A DNA stretch of 64,000 nt, taken from Paenibacillus_AB hodogayensis (GTDB taxonomy: Bacteria > Bacillota > Bacilli > Paenibacillales > NBRC-103111). Below, piece by piece: positions 52,629-62,437 of this stretch. Within the stretch, counting starts at the first letter, position 1. Each line of letters opens with the position of its first letter. Both the position numbers and the translations under genes were made by a program. Below the pieces are notes generated by a model. It searched no databases, was not told the origin of the DNA, and saw nothing but the letters and a program-made list of their open reading frames with translations. The DNA is taken from positions 1,178,001-1,242,000 of the forward strand of contig NZ_BAAAYO010000001.1 of the NCBI RefSeq assembly GCF_039536325.1. The letters are read 5' to 3'.

Positions 52629-53504
52629 TTAAGCGTCTTTCGCCTTCTGCCCGGTCTTGCGGCCGGTCTTGCTTTTACCGAGCGGCTGACAGTCCGGACA
52701 GAAGTGGGTGCCCCGGCCGCCGACCACCGTCTTCACGATCGGCTTGCCACAGCGCTGGCAAGGCTCTCCCTTCCGCCCGTAGGCGGCCAGCTGCTGCTGG
52801 AACATCCCCATCTCGCCCTGGCCGTTGACGTACGACTTGATCGACGAGCCGCCCGCGTCCACCGCTTCCTGCAGCGTTCGCACGATGGCCGCATGCAGCG
52901 CCTCGAGCTCCCGTTTGGTCAACGTGTCCGCCGTCCGCTCGGGATGAATGCCAGCTAAAAATAAAGCTTCATCGACATAAATATTGCCGAGACCGGCGAT
53001 ATATGCTTGATTGAGCAGCAGCGGCTTGATTTTCGTCGTTTTGCCGGCCAACACCTTGACGAGCTTCGCCGCGCTGAAGTCGTCGCCCAGCGGCTCCAGT
53101 CCGAGCTTGTTCAGCGGAGGCAGCGTCAAGTCCTCTCCGGGACCGAACAGATGCATCGTTCCGAACTGCCGCACATCTTTGTAGCGCAGCTCCTGGCCGT
53201 CCGTGAACCGGAACACGACGTGCGTATGCTTCTCCAGCTCCTCGTCGGCCCCGTATACCCCGTACCGCCCCTCCATCCGCAGGTGGGAAACCAGTACAAG
53301 GCCGTCCAGGAGCAGCCGCAAAAATTTGCCCCGCCGCTCGACCGCCACGATTGTCCGGCCTTCCAGCATCGCGCAAAACAGCTCTCGGTCATCCGGCTTT
53401 TGTATAATACGCGGCAGGAGCACGCGGACCCGCTCGATCGTTTTGCCCGCGACGAGCTTCTCCAGCGTCCGTCGAACCGTCTCTACCTCCGGCAATTCCG
53501 GCAT
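52629..53504 (-). CDS. mutM: Formamidopyrimidine-DNA glycosylase
   Basis: A 291-residue bifunctional DNA glycosylase/AP lyase removing 8-oxoguanine and formamidopyrimidines. The mature start PELPEVETVRRTL gives the catalytic N-terminal Pro (P2) and Glu (E3). The helix-two-turn-helix region has AGLGNIYVDEALF, and the zinc finger is CQRCGKP...CPDCQ (four Cys, ~245-270). A short basic tail (GKSKTGRKTGQK) is extra. The ATG at 53504 follows AGGAGAAAG. Adjacent to polA, as in Bacillus. Confidence 0.96.
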   Translation of the reverse strand: MPELPEVETVRRTLEKLVAGKTIERVRVLLPRIIQKPDDRELFCAMLEGRTIVAVERRGKFLRLLLDGLVLVSHLRMEGRYGVYGADEELEKHTHVVFRFTDGQELRYKDVRQFGTMHLFGPGEDLTLPPLNKLGLEPLGDDFSAAKLVKVLAGKTTKIKPLLLNQAYIAGLGNIYVDEALFLAGIHPERTADTLTKRELEALHAAIVRTLQEAVDAGGSSIKSYVNGQGEMGMFQQQLAAYGRKGEPCQRCGKPIVKTVVGGRGTHFCPDCQPLGKSKTGRKTGQKAKDA

Positions 53505-53532
53505 GCTTTCTCCTCCCCGATGTATGGTTCCT

Positions 53533-56181
53533 TTACTTCGCTTCGTACCAGTTGTCGCCGTAGCTGACGTCAACCTTCAATGGCACGTCCAGCGCCAAAG
53601 CGCTCTCCATCACTTCCGGAACGAGCTGCTTCATCAGCTCCAGCTCCTCTTCGGGCACTTCGAATACGAGTTCGTCATGCACCTGCAGCAGCATGCGGCT
53701 TCTGACCCGCTCCCGCTTCATCCGCTCGTCGATTTGCACCATCGCCAGCTTGATAATATCCGCGGCGGTGCCTTGGATCGGCGAGTTCATCGCCGTCCGC
53801 TCGGCGAACGAGCGAAGGTTGAAGTTGGAGGCGTTGATTTCCGGCAAATAACGGCGGCGCGCCAGCAGCGTGGACACGTAACCGTTCGTTCGCGCCTGCT
53901 TGACGATCTCGTCCATATACCGGCGCACTCCTTCGAAGACGGCGAAATATTGCTCGATAAACTGCGCCGCTTCCTTGCGCGTAATATTCAGGTTTTGCGA
54001 CAATCCATAGTCGCTGATTCCGTAGACGATGCCGAAGTTGACGGCCTTCGCCTGACGGCGCATATTGGAGTCCACGGCCGATTCGGGGACGCCGAACACG
54101 TCCATCGCCGTTTTCGTATGCACGTCCATATCGTTCTGGAACGCATCCTTCATGCGCTCGTCCCCGGAAATATGCGCGAGGACGCGCAGCTCGATCTGCG
54201 AATAGTCCGCCGCCAGCATGAGCCAGCCCTGCTCCTCGGGTACGAAAACTTTGCGGATTTTACGACCCTCCTCGAGCCGGATCGGAATGTTCTGCAAGTT
54301 CGGAAACTGGCTGCTGAGCCTGCCCGTGGCCGCGATCGTCTGCTGGTAATACGTATGCACCTTGCCGGTGTCGCGACGTATTTCCTTGAGCAGCCCTTCG
54401 ACGTAGGTGGACTGCAGCTTGGCCAACTGCCTATAATTCAAAATGCTGGACACGACTCCGTTGTAAGGGGCCAGCTTCTCCAGAACCTCCGCATCGGTCG
54501 AATAGCCGGTTTTGGTTTTCTTGATAATCGGCAGCCCGAGCTTGTCGAACAAAATGTCCCCAAGCTGCTTGGGCGAGTTCAGATTGAACTCGGACCCGGC
54601 TTCCTTGTAAATGCCCTCCACCAGCTTCTCGATCGCCTGGCCGAGCTCGCCGCCAAGCTGTCTCAGTCCGCCCGCATCGACCCGGATGCCCTTTTTCTCC
54701 ATCCCGGCCAACACGCGGGCAAGCGGGAACTCCAGTTCGTAATACAGCCGGCTCATCTCGTTCTTCTCCAGCTCGGCGTTCAGAATCGGTTTCAGACGCG
54801 CCAGCAGAGCGGCCTTGCGGCTCAAGTGCAGACCCAGCGTATCAATGTCCGGCACCTTGAACTTGGCTCCTTTGCCGAAGACGGCTTCGTCGGCAGGAAC
54901 AGCCGGAAGCTTGTACCGTCCGGCCAGCTCGTTCAGCGTATGCGTCGACTCGGTCGGGTCGAGCAAGTAAGCGGCAATGAGCACGTCGAAGGCTACTCCT
55001 CCGAGCGCGATGCCTTTCCAGTACAGGCCGACTTCCGCCCGGTGCATGTCGTAGACCGTCTTGGGCGACTTCTCGTCGGCGATCCAATCGCGCAGCGCGC
55101 CCGCCTCGGGCACGTCGAGCAGCGCGGCGGGCACGAACAGACAGCCCCCCTGCTTCAAGCTTAGGGCGAGTCCGATAAAGTCGGAGACGTGCGGGTTTTC
55201 CCCGACGATCTCGATGTGCAGCGCCTCGACCTCGGGCAGACGGCCGGCAAGCGCCCCGAGCCGGTCGCGGTCGACAATCTCCACCTCGATCGCTTCCTGC
55301 TCCTCGCCTTCCTGCGAAGACGCGGTCAAGTCCAGCTTGTCCAGCAGCGACTTGAACTCCAGCTTGCGGAACAACGCTCCGAGCGCCGTCCCCTCGTAGC
55401 CGGCGTACTGCAGCTCGTCCAGCTTCATCTCGACCGGGACGTCGCGAAATATGGTCGCGAGCTCCTTGGACATGCGCGCGTCGTCGGCATGCTCCTTGAT
55501 TTTATCCTTGATTTTGCCAGATATTTCATCGGCGTTCGCCAGCACCTCCTCGACCGTGCCGAATTGGTGCAAAAATTTCAGCGCGGTCTTCTCGCCCACG
55601 CCGGGAATGCCGGGTATATTGTCGGAAGCGTCGCCCATCAAGCCTTTCAGATCGGTGATCTGGCCTGGGGTCAGCCCGTATTTGTCCTGAATCGCTGCGG
55701 GGGTGAACAGGTCCACTTCGCTGATGCCTTTGCGCGTCAGCGCGATGGTGACATGCTCGGAAGCGAGCTGCAGCATATCCTTGTCTCCGGAGACGACGAC
55801 GACGTTCAAGCCTTTCTCGTCGGCGTGCCGGGTCAGCGTCCCTATAATATCGTCCGCCTCGTAGCCGGACAGCTCGAATTGGGCGATGCCAAACGACTGC
55901 ACGAGCTCGCGGATCAGCGGAAACTGCTCGGAAAGCTCCGGCGGCGTCTTGGCCCGTCCGCCTTTATATTCTTTATAATCGGCGTGCCGGAACGTCACCT
56001 TCCCGGCATCGAACGCGACGAGAAAATGTGTCGGTTTTTCTTCTTCGATCAGTTTGAGCAGCATCGTCGTAAAGCCGTAGACGGCGTTCGTATGCAGTCC
56101 GCTCGAATTGCTCAGCAGCGGAAGCGCGTAAAACGCCCGGCTCGCGATACTGTTGCCGTCGATCAAAATCAGCTTTTCCAA
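53533..56181 (-). CDS. polA: DNA polymerase I
   Basis: About 882 residues. The 5'-3' exonuclease domain (residues ~1-290; LILIDGNSIASRAFYA at the start, GDKDMLQL and GDASDNIPGIPGVGEKTA later), a degenerate 3'-5' exonuclease-like domain lacking the acidic proofreading residues, as in Bacillus, and the polymerase domain with AADYSQIELRVLAH (motif A), RRQAKAVNFGIVYG (motif B) and LLQVHDELVFEV (motif C). It fills gaps in excision repair and removes Okazaki primers. TTG at 56181 gives MEKLILIDGNS, like homologues, and GGGGTGTG precedes it; ATG at 56220 or GTG at 56190 are alternatives. Confidence 0.95.
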   Translation of the reverse strand: MEKLILIDGNSIASRAFYALPLLSNSSGLHTNAVYGFTTMLLKLIEEEKPTHFLVAFDAGKVTFRHADYKEYKGGRAKTPPELSEQFPLIRELVQSFGIAQFELSGYEADDIIGTLTRHADEKGLNVVVVSGDKDMLQLASEHVTIALTRKGISEVDLFTPAAIQDKYGLTPGQITDLKGLMGDASDNIPGIPGVGEKTALKFLHQFGTVEEVLANADEISGKIKDKIKEHADDARMSKELATIFRDVPVEMKLDELQYAGYEGTALGALFRKLEFKSLLDKLDLTASSQEGEEQEAIEVEIVDRDRLGALAGRLPEVEALHIEIVGENPHVSDFIGLALSLKQGGCLFVPAALLDVPEAGALRDWIADEKSPKTVYDMHRAEVGLYWKGIALGGVAFDVLIAAYLLDPTESTHTLNELAGRYKLPAVPADEAVFGKGAKFKVPDIDTLGLHLSRKAALLARLKPILNAELEKNEMSRLYYELEFPLARVLAGMEKKGIRVDAGGLRQLGGELGQAIEKLVEGIYKEAGSEFNLNSPKQLGDILFDKLGLPIIKKTKTGYSTDAEVLEKLAPYNGVVSSILNYRQLAKLQSTYVEGLLKEIRRDTGKVHTYYQQTIAATGRLSSQFPNLQNIPIRLEEGRKIRKVFVPEEQGWLMLAADYSQIELRVLAHISGDERMKDAFQNDMDVHTKTAMDVFGVPESAVDSNMRRQAKAVNFGIVYGISDYGLSQNLNITRKEAAQFIEQYFAVFEGVRRYMDEIVKQARTNGYVSTLLARRRYLPEINASNFNLRSFAERTAMNSPIQGTAADIIKLAMVQIDERMKRERVRSRMLLQVHDELVFEVPEEELELMKQLVPEVMESALALDVPLKVDVSYGDNWYEAK

Positions 56182-56292
56182 ATCAGGCACACCCCATTTC
56201 TGAAATCCTTCTTCCATCATAGCATAACGAGTTCCACATATGAACAACCCGCTCCCGCATACCTATAGATGAATGGCAAGGAGGCGACCAGG

Positions 56293-57048
56293 GTGAAACA
56301 CCGGTTTACTGCGCAAACGACAAAAGCGGTTTTCTTCGATATGAACAATACGCTGATCGACCCGCGGGCTTCGTTCGATTCTTGTTTTTTGAACGTGTTG
56401 GCCGACTTCGCCGGTCGGTGGGACGACGGCGACGGACAATGGAATCCGCAGCAAGTGCTGGTCAAGTACAGGGAGGAATGGAGCGGGAAGGCGGCGCCGC
56501 TGCGGGGCAAGCCGGAGGCGGCCGAAGCCGTCAAGAAGCAATGTCTTCAAGCCGCGCTGCGCCACTACCCGTTTCAGGTTAACGACGCTTTCGTCGCTTC
56601 CTTCTTCCGGGAGATGCGGCATCAGGCACGCGGGCATGCCGTCCCGTTCGGGGACGCCCCGACGGCCGTCGCCAAGCTGGCGGGGCGGTACAAAATCGGC
56701 GTGATTACGAACGGCTCCAAGGAGCAGCAGGCCGATGTGATCAACCGGCTCGGCCTGTCCGCCCATATTGCTGCGGAGCGCATCTTCGCTTCCGACAAGG
56801 GCGGCGTCCGCAAGCCGAACGCGGCGATCTTCCGCAGCGCCGCCCGGGACGCGGGCGTCTCGCCGGCCCAGGCGGTCATGATCGGAGATTCCTGGAAAAA
56901 CGACGTGACCGGAGCGCTGAAAGCGGGCATGCCTGCGGTATGGCTGAACCGGGCAAGCGCCAAAACAAGCTCCCGACGCAAGGTCGGAAGCTCGGAGGTG
57001 CCGGTCGTGCGAAGCTTTAAGGAACTGACAGAGCTGTTCGAGCTGTGA
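56293..57048 (+). CDS. HAD-family hydrolase with altered motif I
   Basis: A 251-residue HAD class IA-type protein. Motif I reads FFDMNNTLID: the nucleophile Asp (residue 16) is present but the general acid/base at +2 is Asn instead of Asp. Motif II VITNGS (Ser/Thr position, ~130-135), Lys in GVRKPNAAIF (~169-178) and motif IV MIGDSWKNDVTGA (~195-207) are intact. A helical cap separates motifs I and II. Without the +2 Asp phosphatase turnover is usually weak, so it may be a mutase-like or non-hydrolytic HAD. The GTG at 56293 after AAGGAGG is preferred over an ATG 24 bases upstream that precedes that site. It diverges from polA. Confidence 0.85.
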   Translation: MKHRFTAQTTKAVFFDMNNTLIDPRASFDSCFLNVLADFAGRWDDGDGQWNPQQVLVKYREEWSGKAAPLRGKPEAAEAVKKQCLQAALRHYPFQVNDAFVASFFREMRHQARGHAVPFGDAPTAVAKLAGRYKIGVITNGSKEQQADVINRLGLSAHIAAERIFASDKGGVRKPNAAIFRSAARDAGVSPAQAVMIGDSWKNDVTGALKAGMPAVWLNRASAKTSSRRKVGSSEVPVVRSFKELTELFEL

Positions 57049-57096
57049 GAAACTCCAACCGTTTTCTTTGCCGGAAGGAAACAGGGAACCGAATCG

Positions 57097-59310
57097 TCAC
57101 CGCTTGCGCGTCTCGGTCACGCGGAATTGACCGACAAGCTGCTGCAAAAAAAGGGTGATCGCCTCTACGTTGTGGGAAGTGTGACGCACGCCCGTACTGT
57201 TGGCGATCAGCTCCTGCACCTTCCCTTCCACCTCGGCGGAGATCGCCCGGTTCTCCATGCTGACGGCGGCAATCCGCTCCATCAGCGCCACGACTTCGTC
57301 CACGACCTGCGTCTTGCGCGAGTCGTCGGCCGTCGCCTCGTTCAAGGTATCCGTCGCGACGGCGACCAGCTCGGTTCCCTCGGCGACCACCTTCGTCCCT
57401 TCCGCCATCGACGCCTGCGCCTCCCCGGCATGCTCGTATATATGCATGACGATGCCGTGAACTTCTTCGGTCGACTGCCGGGTCATATCCGCCAGCTTGC
57501 GGATCTCCGCCGCGACTACAGCGAATCCTTTGCCATGCTCGCCGACCCTGGCCGCCTCGATGGAAGCGTTAAGCGCGAGCAGGTTCGTCTGCGCGGATAT
57601 CCGCTCAATAACCTGCAGCACGTCGCGGATCTGGTTGGCCGTTTCCGCGAAGACGCGGATCGTCTCGTTCGCCTGAGCGACCGTGGATGAAATATGCGAC
57701 ATTTTGTCCCCGATGCGTCCAACCTCGCCCTGCGCCAAGGCTATTTGCGCCGCCGCCTTCTCTTCGAGCGCCTTCAGCGTCTGGCGCATTTCGTCCGCCA
57801 CGTCCTTGGCCACGTCGATATCCTTCAACTGGAGCCGGATGCCATGAAGCATGTCGCTCACTTTGCCCCCGACCCGCTCCGTAGAGCCGGCAGTCGCAGC
57901 CGCCGACTGTTTCATCCGCTGCTGGCTCTCCGCTACGTCGCCTGCCGCCAGCTTCACTTGCAGCATAATGCCCTCCAACGAGTCGATCATGTTGTTGATC
58001 CATTTGGCCAACTCCCGCGTCTCGTCGTTATCGAATTCGCAGGTATCCAGCCGCTGAGTCAAATCGCCCTTGCCCTCCGCGTTCAAACGGATAAACCGGT
58101 TGATGTCGCGCAGCGGGCGGACGATTCGCTTGTCGCTGCGCCTGTACAGCAGCCAGGCGCCAATCCCTATGGCCGCTGCGTGAATCGCGAACACCGCGGC
58201 GGCCGTCAGCGCCGGCGGCACCCGTTCGGCCAGCGCATATGCGGCCAGCGCGGCGACCACGGCGAAGGCGCTGGGCAGCAGAAGCTGCCACCGGAGCAGG
58301 CGCAAAGCGATTCCGCGCAGCCGGTACACTTCCTCCAGATCCCCCTCGCACATCATCCCCCATAGATCCGGACAATGCGGCAATTGGAACGTCACCCCTT
58401 TGCCGATAACGGGGATGTGCCGGTAATCCGAATAACCGGGAAATTCGACGAACAGATTGCTGCCGTTCGCAATCGTATTGGCGACGCCGGGGTGGAGCCG
58501 GCCCGTAGCGGGGTCGGTGAACACCAGCTCCAGCTCCGTATGCTCCTTTACGGATACGATGCCCCAATCGGTCGTCACGCCGTCCTTCAAATTCTCGCCT
58601 TGGGTAAACGTGCGGTCCTCGAAGCGGCTGCGCGACAAGGCCGTGCCGGGCGCAATATGCGTATGAAGGACAGGCTTCGCCATGAAAAGGTAGTTATCGC
58701 CGGAATCCGGATAGACATGTCCCGACTCGCGCTGAATCAGATCGCCGAGCACGTCGTTGGGTACGCGTCCGCACAACGCTCCCTTCCAGGGTCCGCGATC
58801 GGCCAGCGGGTGGATGAACAGCAGCGTCATCTTATCGTGAAAGGAAGAGGAACGCGGACCGATCTCCGCCGTCACGTCATCCGCATAAGGCCCGAATAGG
58901 CACTTGCGCGCGCCTTCGCCGCCCGCGGCGGCGTAATCCAGCCCGGCGGAGACGGCGGCACCGCTGGAGTAACGCTTACCCTCGTGCGGGGCATGCGTCG
59001 AATAAACAACCAGCCCGGCCTCGTCGAGCAGGAACAACTCGGTGAAATCATGCGCTCGCTTGTACGCCGCCTCGAACAACGGGGCCCACGCCACCGCCAG
59101 CTCTGGGCCGCCTCCGGTGCCGGAGGAACGGATATGCTCCGCCAGCCGCTCCAGATGACGCCAGCAATCGAGCGTCCAATCGTTCAACGCCTGCATCCGG
59201 TTCTCGGCAATTCCTTCGAAAATATGCTCAATCTCCGGCTTCAGCCGCCTGTTCAAACGGTAAGACCGCCATAACGGCAGCCCTTTTCTCCACCCCAGCC
59301 AATGGAACAT
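57097..59310 (-). CDS. Methyl-accepting chemotaxis protein with a non-canonical topology
   Basis: A 737-residue chemoreceptor-like protein. The C-terminal signalling hairpin is typical ([22 protein letters not shown], landmark at ~residues 590-612), preceded by a HAMP-like region (~395-450). The sensor part (~1-335) has Cache-like stretches ([15 protein letters not shown], ~90-104), but no membrane helix precedes it; the only two spans lie together at ~342-388. The sensor is therefore probably cytoplasmic, or the protein is inserted unusually. Start ATG after GGGGGAGAG. An extended -10 promoter lies ~50 bp upstream. Confidence 0.9.
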   Translation of the reverse strand: MFHWLGWRKGLPLWRSYRLNRRLKPEIEHIFEGIAENRMQALNDWTLDCWRHLERLAEHIRSSGTGGGPELAVAWAPLFEAAYKRAHDFTELFLLDEAGLVVYSTHAPHEGKRYSSGAAVSAGLDYAAAGGEGARKCLFGPYADDVTAEIGPRSSSFHDKMTLLFIHPLADRGPWKGALCGRVPNDVLGDLIQRESGHVYPDSGDNYLFMAKPVLHTHIAPGTALSRSRFEDRTFTQGENLKDGVTTDWGIVSVKEHTELELVFTDPATGRLHPGVANTIANGSNLFVEFPGYSDYRHIPVIGKGVTFQLPHCPDLWGMMCEGDLEEVYRLRGIALRLLRWQLLLPSAFAVVAALAAYALAERVPPALTAAAVFAIHAAAIGIGAWLLYRRSDKRIVRPLRDINRFIRLNAEGKGDLTQRLDTCEFDNDETRELAKWINNMIDSLEGIMLQVKLAAGDVAESQQRMKQSAAATAGSTERVGGKVSDMLHGIRLQLKDIDVAKDVADEMRQTLKALEEKAAAQIALAQGEVGRIGDKMSHISSTVAQANETIRVFAETANQIRDVLQVIERISAQTNLLALNASIEAARVGEHGKGFAVVAAEIRKLADMTRQSTEEVHGIVMHIYEHAGEAQASMAEGTKVVAEGTELVAVATDTLNEATADDSRKTQVVDEVVALMERIAAVSMENRAISAEVEGKVQELIANSTGVRHTSHNVEAITLFLQQLVGQFRVTETRKR

Positions 59311-59356
59311 GTCGCTCTCCCCCTATATATCTATGGAATGCAGTAACATGTTAGAA

Positions 59357-59365
59357 ATTATACCA
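59357..59365 (-). promoter_or_regulatory. Extended -10 promoter of the chemoreceptor gene
   Basis: TGGTATAAT on the minus strand (TATAAT at 59362-59357). A weak GTGACA/TGACAA -35 lies 18-19 bp upstream. Confidence 0.6.
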
Positions 59366-59392
59366 TAAGTCCTGGGTTTATTGTCACATTTT

Positions 59393-59428
59393 TCTGATTT
59401 TACAGATAATTTTATTTGTCAAGTCAGA
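59393..59428. repeat. Imperfect 18-bp inverted repeat between the c-di-GMP and chemoreceptor genes
   Basis: TCTGATTTTACAGATAAT is matched at 14 of 18 positions by the complement of the second arm. It begins right after the stop of the EAL-GGDEF gene and lies upstream of the chemoreceptor promoter. No T run fits a terminator on the minus strand; an operator or weak terminator remains possible. Confidence 0.4.
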
Positions 59429-59430
59429 TT

Positions 59431-61662
59431 TTATGACATACTTTTCTCGTGTACCGTAGATTCTCCTATTCTCTTTAGGACATACACGCTTCCCATGTGA
59501 GATTTCGCGCGTTTTTTCAACTTTGCCGCTTCGCTCGATATGTACTCTGCATTGACCGCCGCTCCGCACTCGCATACGATGAGCGACAGCGAGATGTTCA
59601 CGCGGTCCGCGCTCGTCTGCCGGCCTTCCCGGTCGTAAATGACTTCCTGCTCCTGCCCGTTCATGAACGCCGAAATTCCTTTATCGAACCGGCGGATGAT
59701 TTCCTCGCAAAGCTTTTCAGGCGATTCCGTTCCCGACAGTACGATGAAATCGTCGCCGCCGATATGTCCGACAAAATCGTCCGATAAGCCACTTTCCCCG
59801 GATGCTTCGCGCAGAACGGCCGCCGTGAACTGGATCAGTTCGTCGCCCTTCTGAAACCCGAACCGGTCGTTGTACCATTTGAAAAAGTCGAGATCCGCGT
59901 AGATGACCGAGAACGTACGATCCTCCATCAGACGCTTGTTCAGATCGCGCTGGATTTGCAGATTTCCCGGCAACCCGGTTAACGGATTGGCCACTCGCGC
60001 ATGCTCCAGCCGTACCTTCGTTATCGATTCCAGAATGGAGCGGATCGAAGCGACCCCGGCATATCGACCGCCGCTCGTAATAATGACGTAATCGTACAGG
60101 CTCCCCGTTTCCCGGTCGGTAGACATTTGCGACACCCGGTCAAGCGGCGTCCGTTCGTCGACGATCAGCGGGTGCGGGTCCATCAGACGGGCGATCGGCC
60201 GGTTCCAGTACAGCGGGATGCCGTATTGGCCCGCCAGCTGCTGGAACAGCTTCTCCCGCATGACCAGCCCGGCCGGTGCTCCGTCGGCTACCACGACCGC
60301 GGCCAGCGCATTCTCGTTCTCCTTGAAATAGCCCGCGGCCTCGGAGATGTTCGTCGTCGGCTCGAGCACGCGGGTGATCGAGGCGATTTCCCCGATCGGC
60401 GGAAAACCGTTCGAGCCGCCGCTGCGCTGCCGATGGCGAATTTGCGCGATAAGCCGCTCCTCGACCGGCGCCATGGCGGGGTCCGGGCGGGCCAGCAAAT
60501 ACCCTTGGCCGAAATGAATGCCCATCTGCATCAGCTTGTACAGCTCGTCGGTCTGCTCGATGCCTTCGGCGATGATGCGGATATTCATTTTATCCGCAAA
60601 CGTGACGAACGTCTCGAGAATATGCTCCTTGATTTTGTCTTTATGGATGTTGCGGATCAGCGAGCGGTCCACCTTAATATAATCGGGATGCAGTTCGGCG
60701 ATCGCCTGCAAGGACGAGTACCCCGCGCCCGCGTCGTCGATGGCGATCTGGTAGCCTTGGCTGCGATAATGCTGCAAAATCGTTTTCGCGGTCGAGAAGT
60801 CCTCGAGCGAGCTGCGCTCCGTAATCTCGAACACCACGTTATGCGGGGATAAGCCGCATTGCTCTAACAGCCGGAGCGTCCGGCCGGGTGTAAAATGCGG
60901 ATCGTGTATGACGTGGGCTGGTATATTAATGAAGACGCGCTGATCCCGGCGCAGACCGCCGCAGCCGGCAATCGCTTTCTCCCGGGCCAGCCGGTCGAGC
61001 GCATACAACATGCCTTCGCCTTCGGCGAACTTGAACAGCTCCAGCGGGGACTGAAAATCGGTATGCTCCGGCCCCCGGGTCAACGCCTCGTAGCCGAAAA
61101 CGTTGCCGTCGGTGAACGACACGATCGGCTGATAAACGGTATGGATCGCCTGTTCCCGCAAAATGGCCAGAAACCGCTCCGTCCGCTCCCCGTCCGCTCG
61201 ATCCGACGGCTCCCGCGTCTCCTCGCGCAGCGCCCGTTTGAAGGCCGCATAGACGGCGGCGTTCGTATTCACGCCCTTCGCCGAAGCGAGCGGCGAGCCG
61301 CTCACACGGATGCCGGCGGCTGCCGCTTCGCCCAAGCCGTCGCGCAGCCGCTGCTCCAGCTCCACCCGGATCCGAGCGCACGCCTCGCGCACATAGAGCC
61401 CGGCGTCGGGAACGCCAGGCTGAATATCGATATAGAGGTACGCATCGTCCGCTATCCGTTTGTGCAAAAATACGGCGCGCCATTCCGGCAGGCAAGCCTC
61501 GGCGGACTCGTGTACGCGCCCGATCATCTGTTCGGCGTACGCGCGGCCGCCCAGACGTTCCAGCTCCGGCGGACAGACGGCCTCTATGACCAGAAGCCCC
61601 ACGGCTCCCCGTTCCAACCGCTCCGCAATCAAATCCAATTCCTGCTTGCTCCATTCGAGCAT
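59431..61662 (-). CDS. EAL-GGDEF c-di-GMP protein with intervening CBS-like region
   Basis: A 743-residue cytoplasmic protein. An N-terminal region without assignment (~1-165) precedes an EAL domain (~170-410) whose catalytic set looks complete: E192 in GYEALTR, N246 in INIP, E279 in FEITER, DD309-310, K330, E366 in IAEGIE. A CBS-pair-like segment (~425-550) follows, then a GGDEF domain (~555-720) with DLDFFK and GGDDF (635-639). Order EAL-CBS-GGDEF is the less usual arrangement. Either synthesis or breakdown of c-di-GMP is possible. ATG after GAGGGAT. Confidence 0.92.
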   Translation of the reverse strand: MLEWSKQELDLIAERLERGAVGLLVIEAVCPPELERLGGRAYAEQMIGRVHESAEACLPEWRAVFLHKRIADDAYLYIDIQPGVPDAGLYVREACARIRVELEQRLRDGLGEAAAAGIRVSGSPLASAKGVNTNAAVYAAFKRALREETREPSDRADGERTERFLAILREQAIHTVYQPIVSFTDGNVFGYEALTRGPEHTDFQSPLELFKFAEGEGMLYALDRLAREKAIAGCGGLRRDQRVFINIPAHVIHDPHFTPGRTLRLLEQCGLSPHNVVFEITERSSLEDFSTAKTILQHYRSQGYQIAIDDAGAGYSSLQAIAELHPDYIKVDRSLIRNIHKDKIKEHILETFVTFADKMNIRIIAEGIEQTDELYKLMQMGIHFGQGYLLARPDPAMAPVEERLIAQIRHRQRSGGSNGFPPIGEIASITRVLEPTTNISEAAGYFKENENALAAVVVADGAPAGLVMREKLFQQLAGQYGIPLYWNRPIARLMDPHPLIVDERTPLDRVSQMSTDRETGSLYDYVIITSGGRYAGVASIRSILESITKVRLEHARVANPLTGLPGNLQIQRDLNKRLMEDRTFSVIYADLDFFKWYNDRFGFQKGDELIQFTAAVLREASGESGLSDDFVGHIGGDDFIVLSGTESPEKLCEEIIRRFDKGISAFMNGQEQEVIYDREGRQTSADRVNISLSLIVCECGAAVNAEYISSEAAKLKKRAKSHMGSVYVLKRIGESTVHEKSMS

Positions 61663-61690
61663 GACGATCCCTCATCCGTGTACGAGTTAA

Positions 61691-61733
61691 GAGCTTATCC
61701 CCGGTACCGAATATTTTATTCAGGGATAAGCTC
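61691..61733. terminator. Hairpin between phoU and the c-di-GMP gene
   Basis: GAGCTTATCCC and GGGATAAGCTC are perfect 11-bp arms with an inner GAATA/TATTC pairing. Tails on both sides are only mildly T-rich, so it may be a weak terminator or processing site. Confidence 0.5.
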
Positions 61734-61757
61734 TCATTTTGTCTGTATTCGAGTTGT

Positions 61758-62420
61758 TTAGGCGTTTAGATCGGGGCGCTTGCCGGTCACGAGATAGACA
61801 ACGCTCTCGCCGATATTCGTCGCATGGTCGGCCATCCGTTCCAGGTAGCGGCTGACGAAGCACAGCAGCAGCGACTGGTTGACCGTCCGCGGATTTTCTA
61901 CCATAAAGCCGAACAGCTCACGCATGATTTGGCTGTGCAGTTGGTCGACGTCGTCGTCCATCTTCGCCATCCGGTAAGCTAGATCCACGTCCTCCCGGAC
62001 ATACGCTTCGATGCTGTCGATCGTCATCTGGCGGGCAATCTCGGCCATCCGGGGAATGTCCACGAGCGGCTTGATCAGCGGCTCCTCGCCGATGCGCAGC
62101 GTCACCTTGGCGACGTCGACGGCGAGATCCGCCATCCGCTCCAGGTCGCTCGCCATGCGGAAGGCGATAATGATGCGCCGCAAATCTTTGGCTACCGGCT
62201 GCTGGGTGGCGATCAGGCGAGTGCCGATATCGTCGATCCGCTCCTCCATCGCATTCAGCTCCGCGTCGCCGGCGATCACTTCGCGGGCCAGCGCGAGGTT
62301 GCCCGCCTTGAGCGATTCGACGGACAGGTGAATGGCCCGCTCCACTTTGCCGCCCATGTCAATCAGTTCCTTGCGCAATTCGTTCAAAGACGCGTCGAAA
62401 TTATGGCGTTTCGTCATCAT
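61758..62420 (-). CDS. phoU: Phosphate-specific transport accessory protein PhoU
   Basis: A 220-residue, all-helical protein with two PhoU three-helix repeats (~residues 12-100 and 118-205) that carry the metal-cluster motif ExxxD twice (e.g. RMASDLERMADLAVDVAK at ~88-105 and RYLERMADHATNIGE at ~190-204). It connects the Pst transporter to phosphate-responsive two-component signalling and dampens uptake at high phosphate. Start ATG at 62420, 17 bp after pstB; last gene of the pst unit. Confidence 0.96.
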   Translation of the reverse strand: MMTKRHNFDASLNELRKELIDMGGKVERAIHLSVESLKAGNLALAREVIAGDAELNAMEERIDDIGTRLIATQQPVAKDLRRIIIAFRMASDLERMADLAVDVAKVTLRIGEEPLIKPLVDIPRMAEIARQMTIDSIEAYVREDVDLAYRMAKMDDDVDQLHSQIMRELFGFMVENPRTVNQSLLLCFVSRYLERMADHATNIGESVVYLVTGKRPDLNA

Positions 62421-62437
62421 AGTGGCTGGTCCCCCAA

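Noticed and set aside
53203..55164. A 653-codon plus-strand frame opposite mutM and polA
   Set aside because: It spans two genes with intact catalytic motifs on the other strand; shadow.
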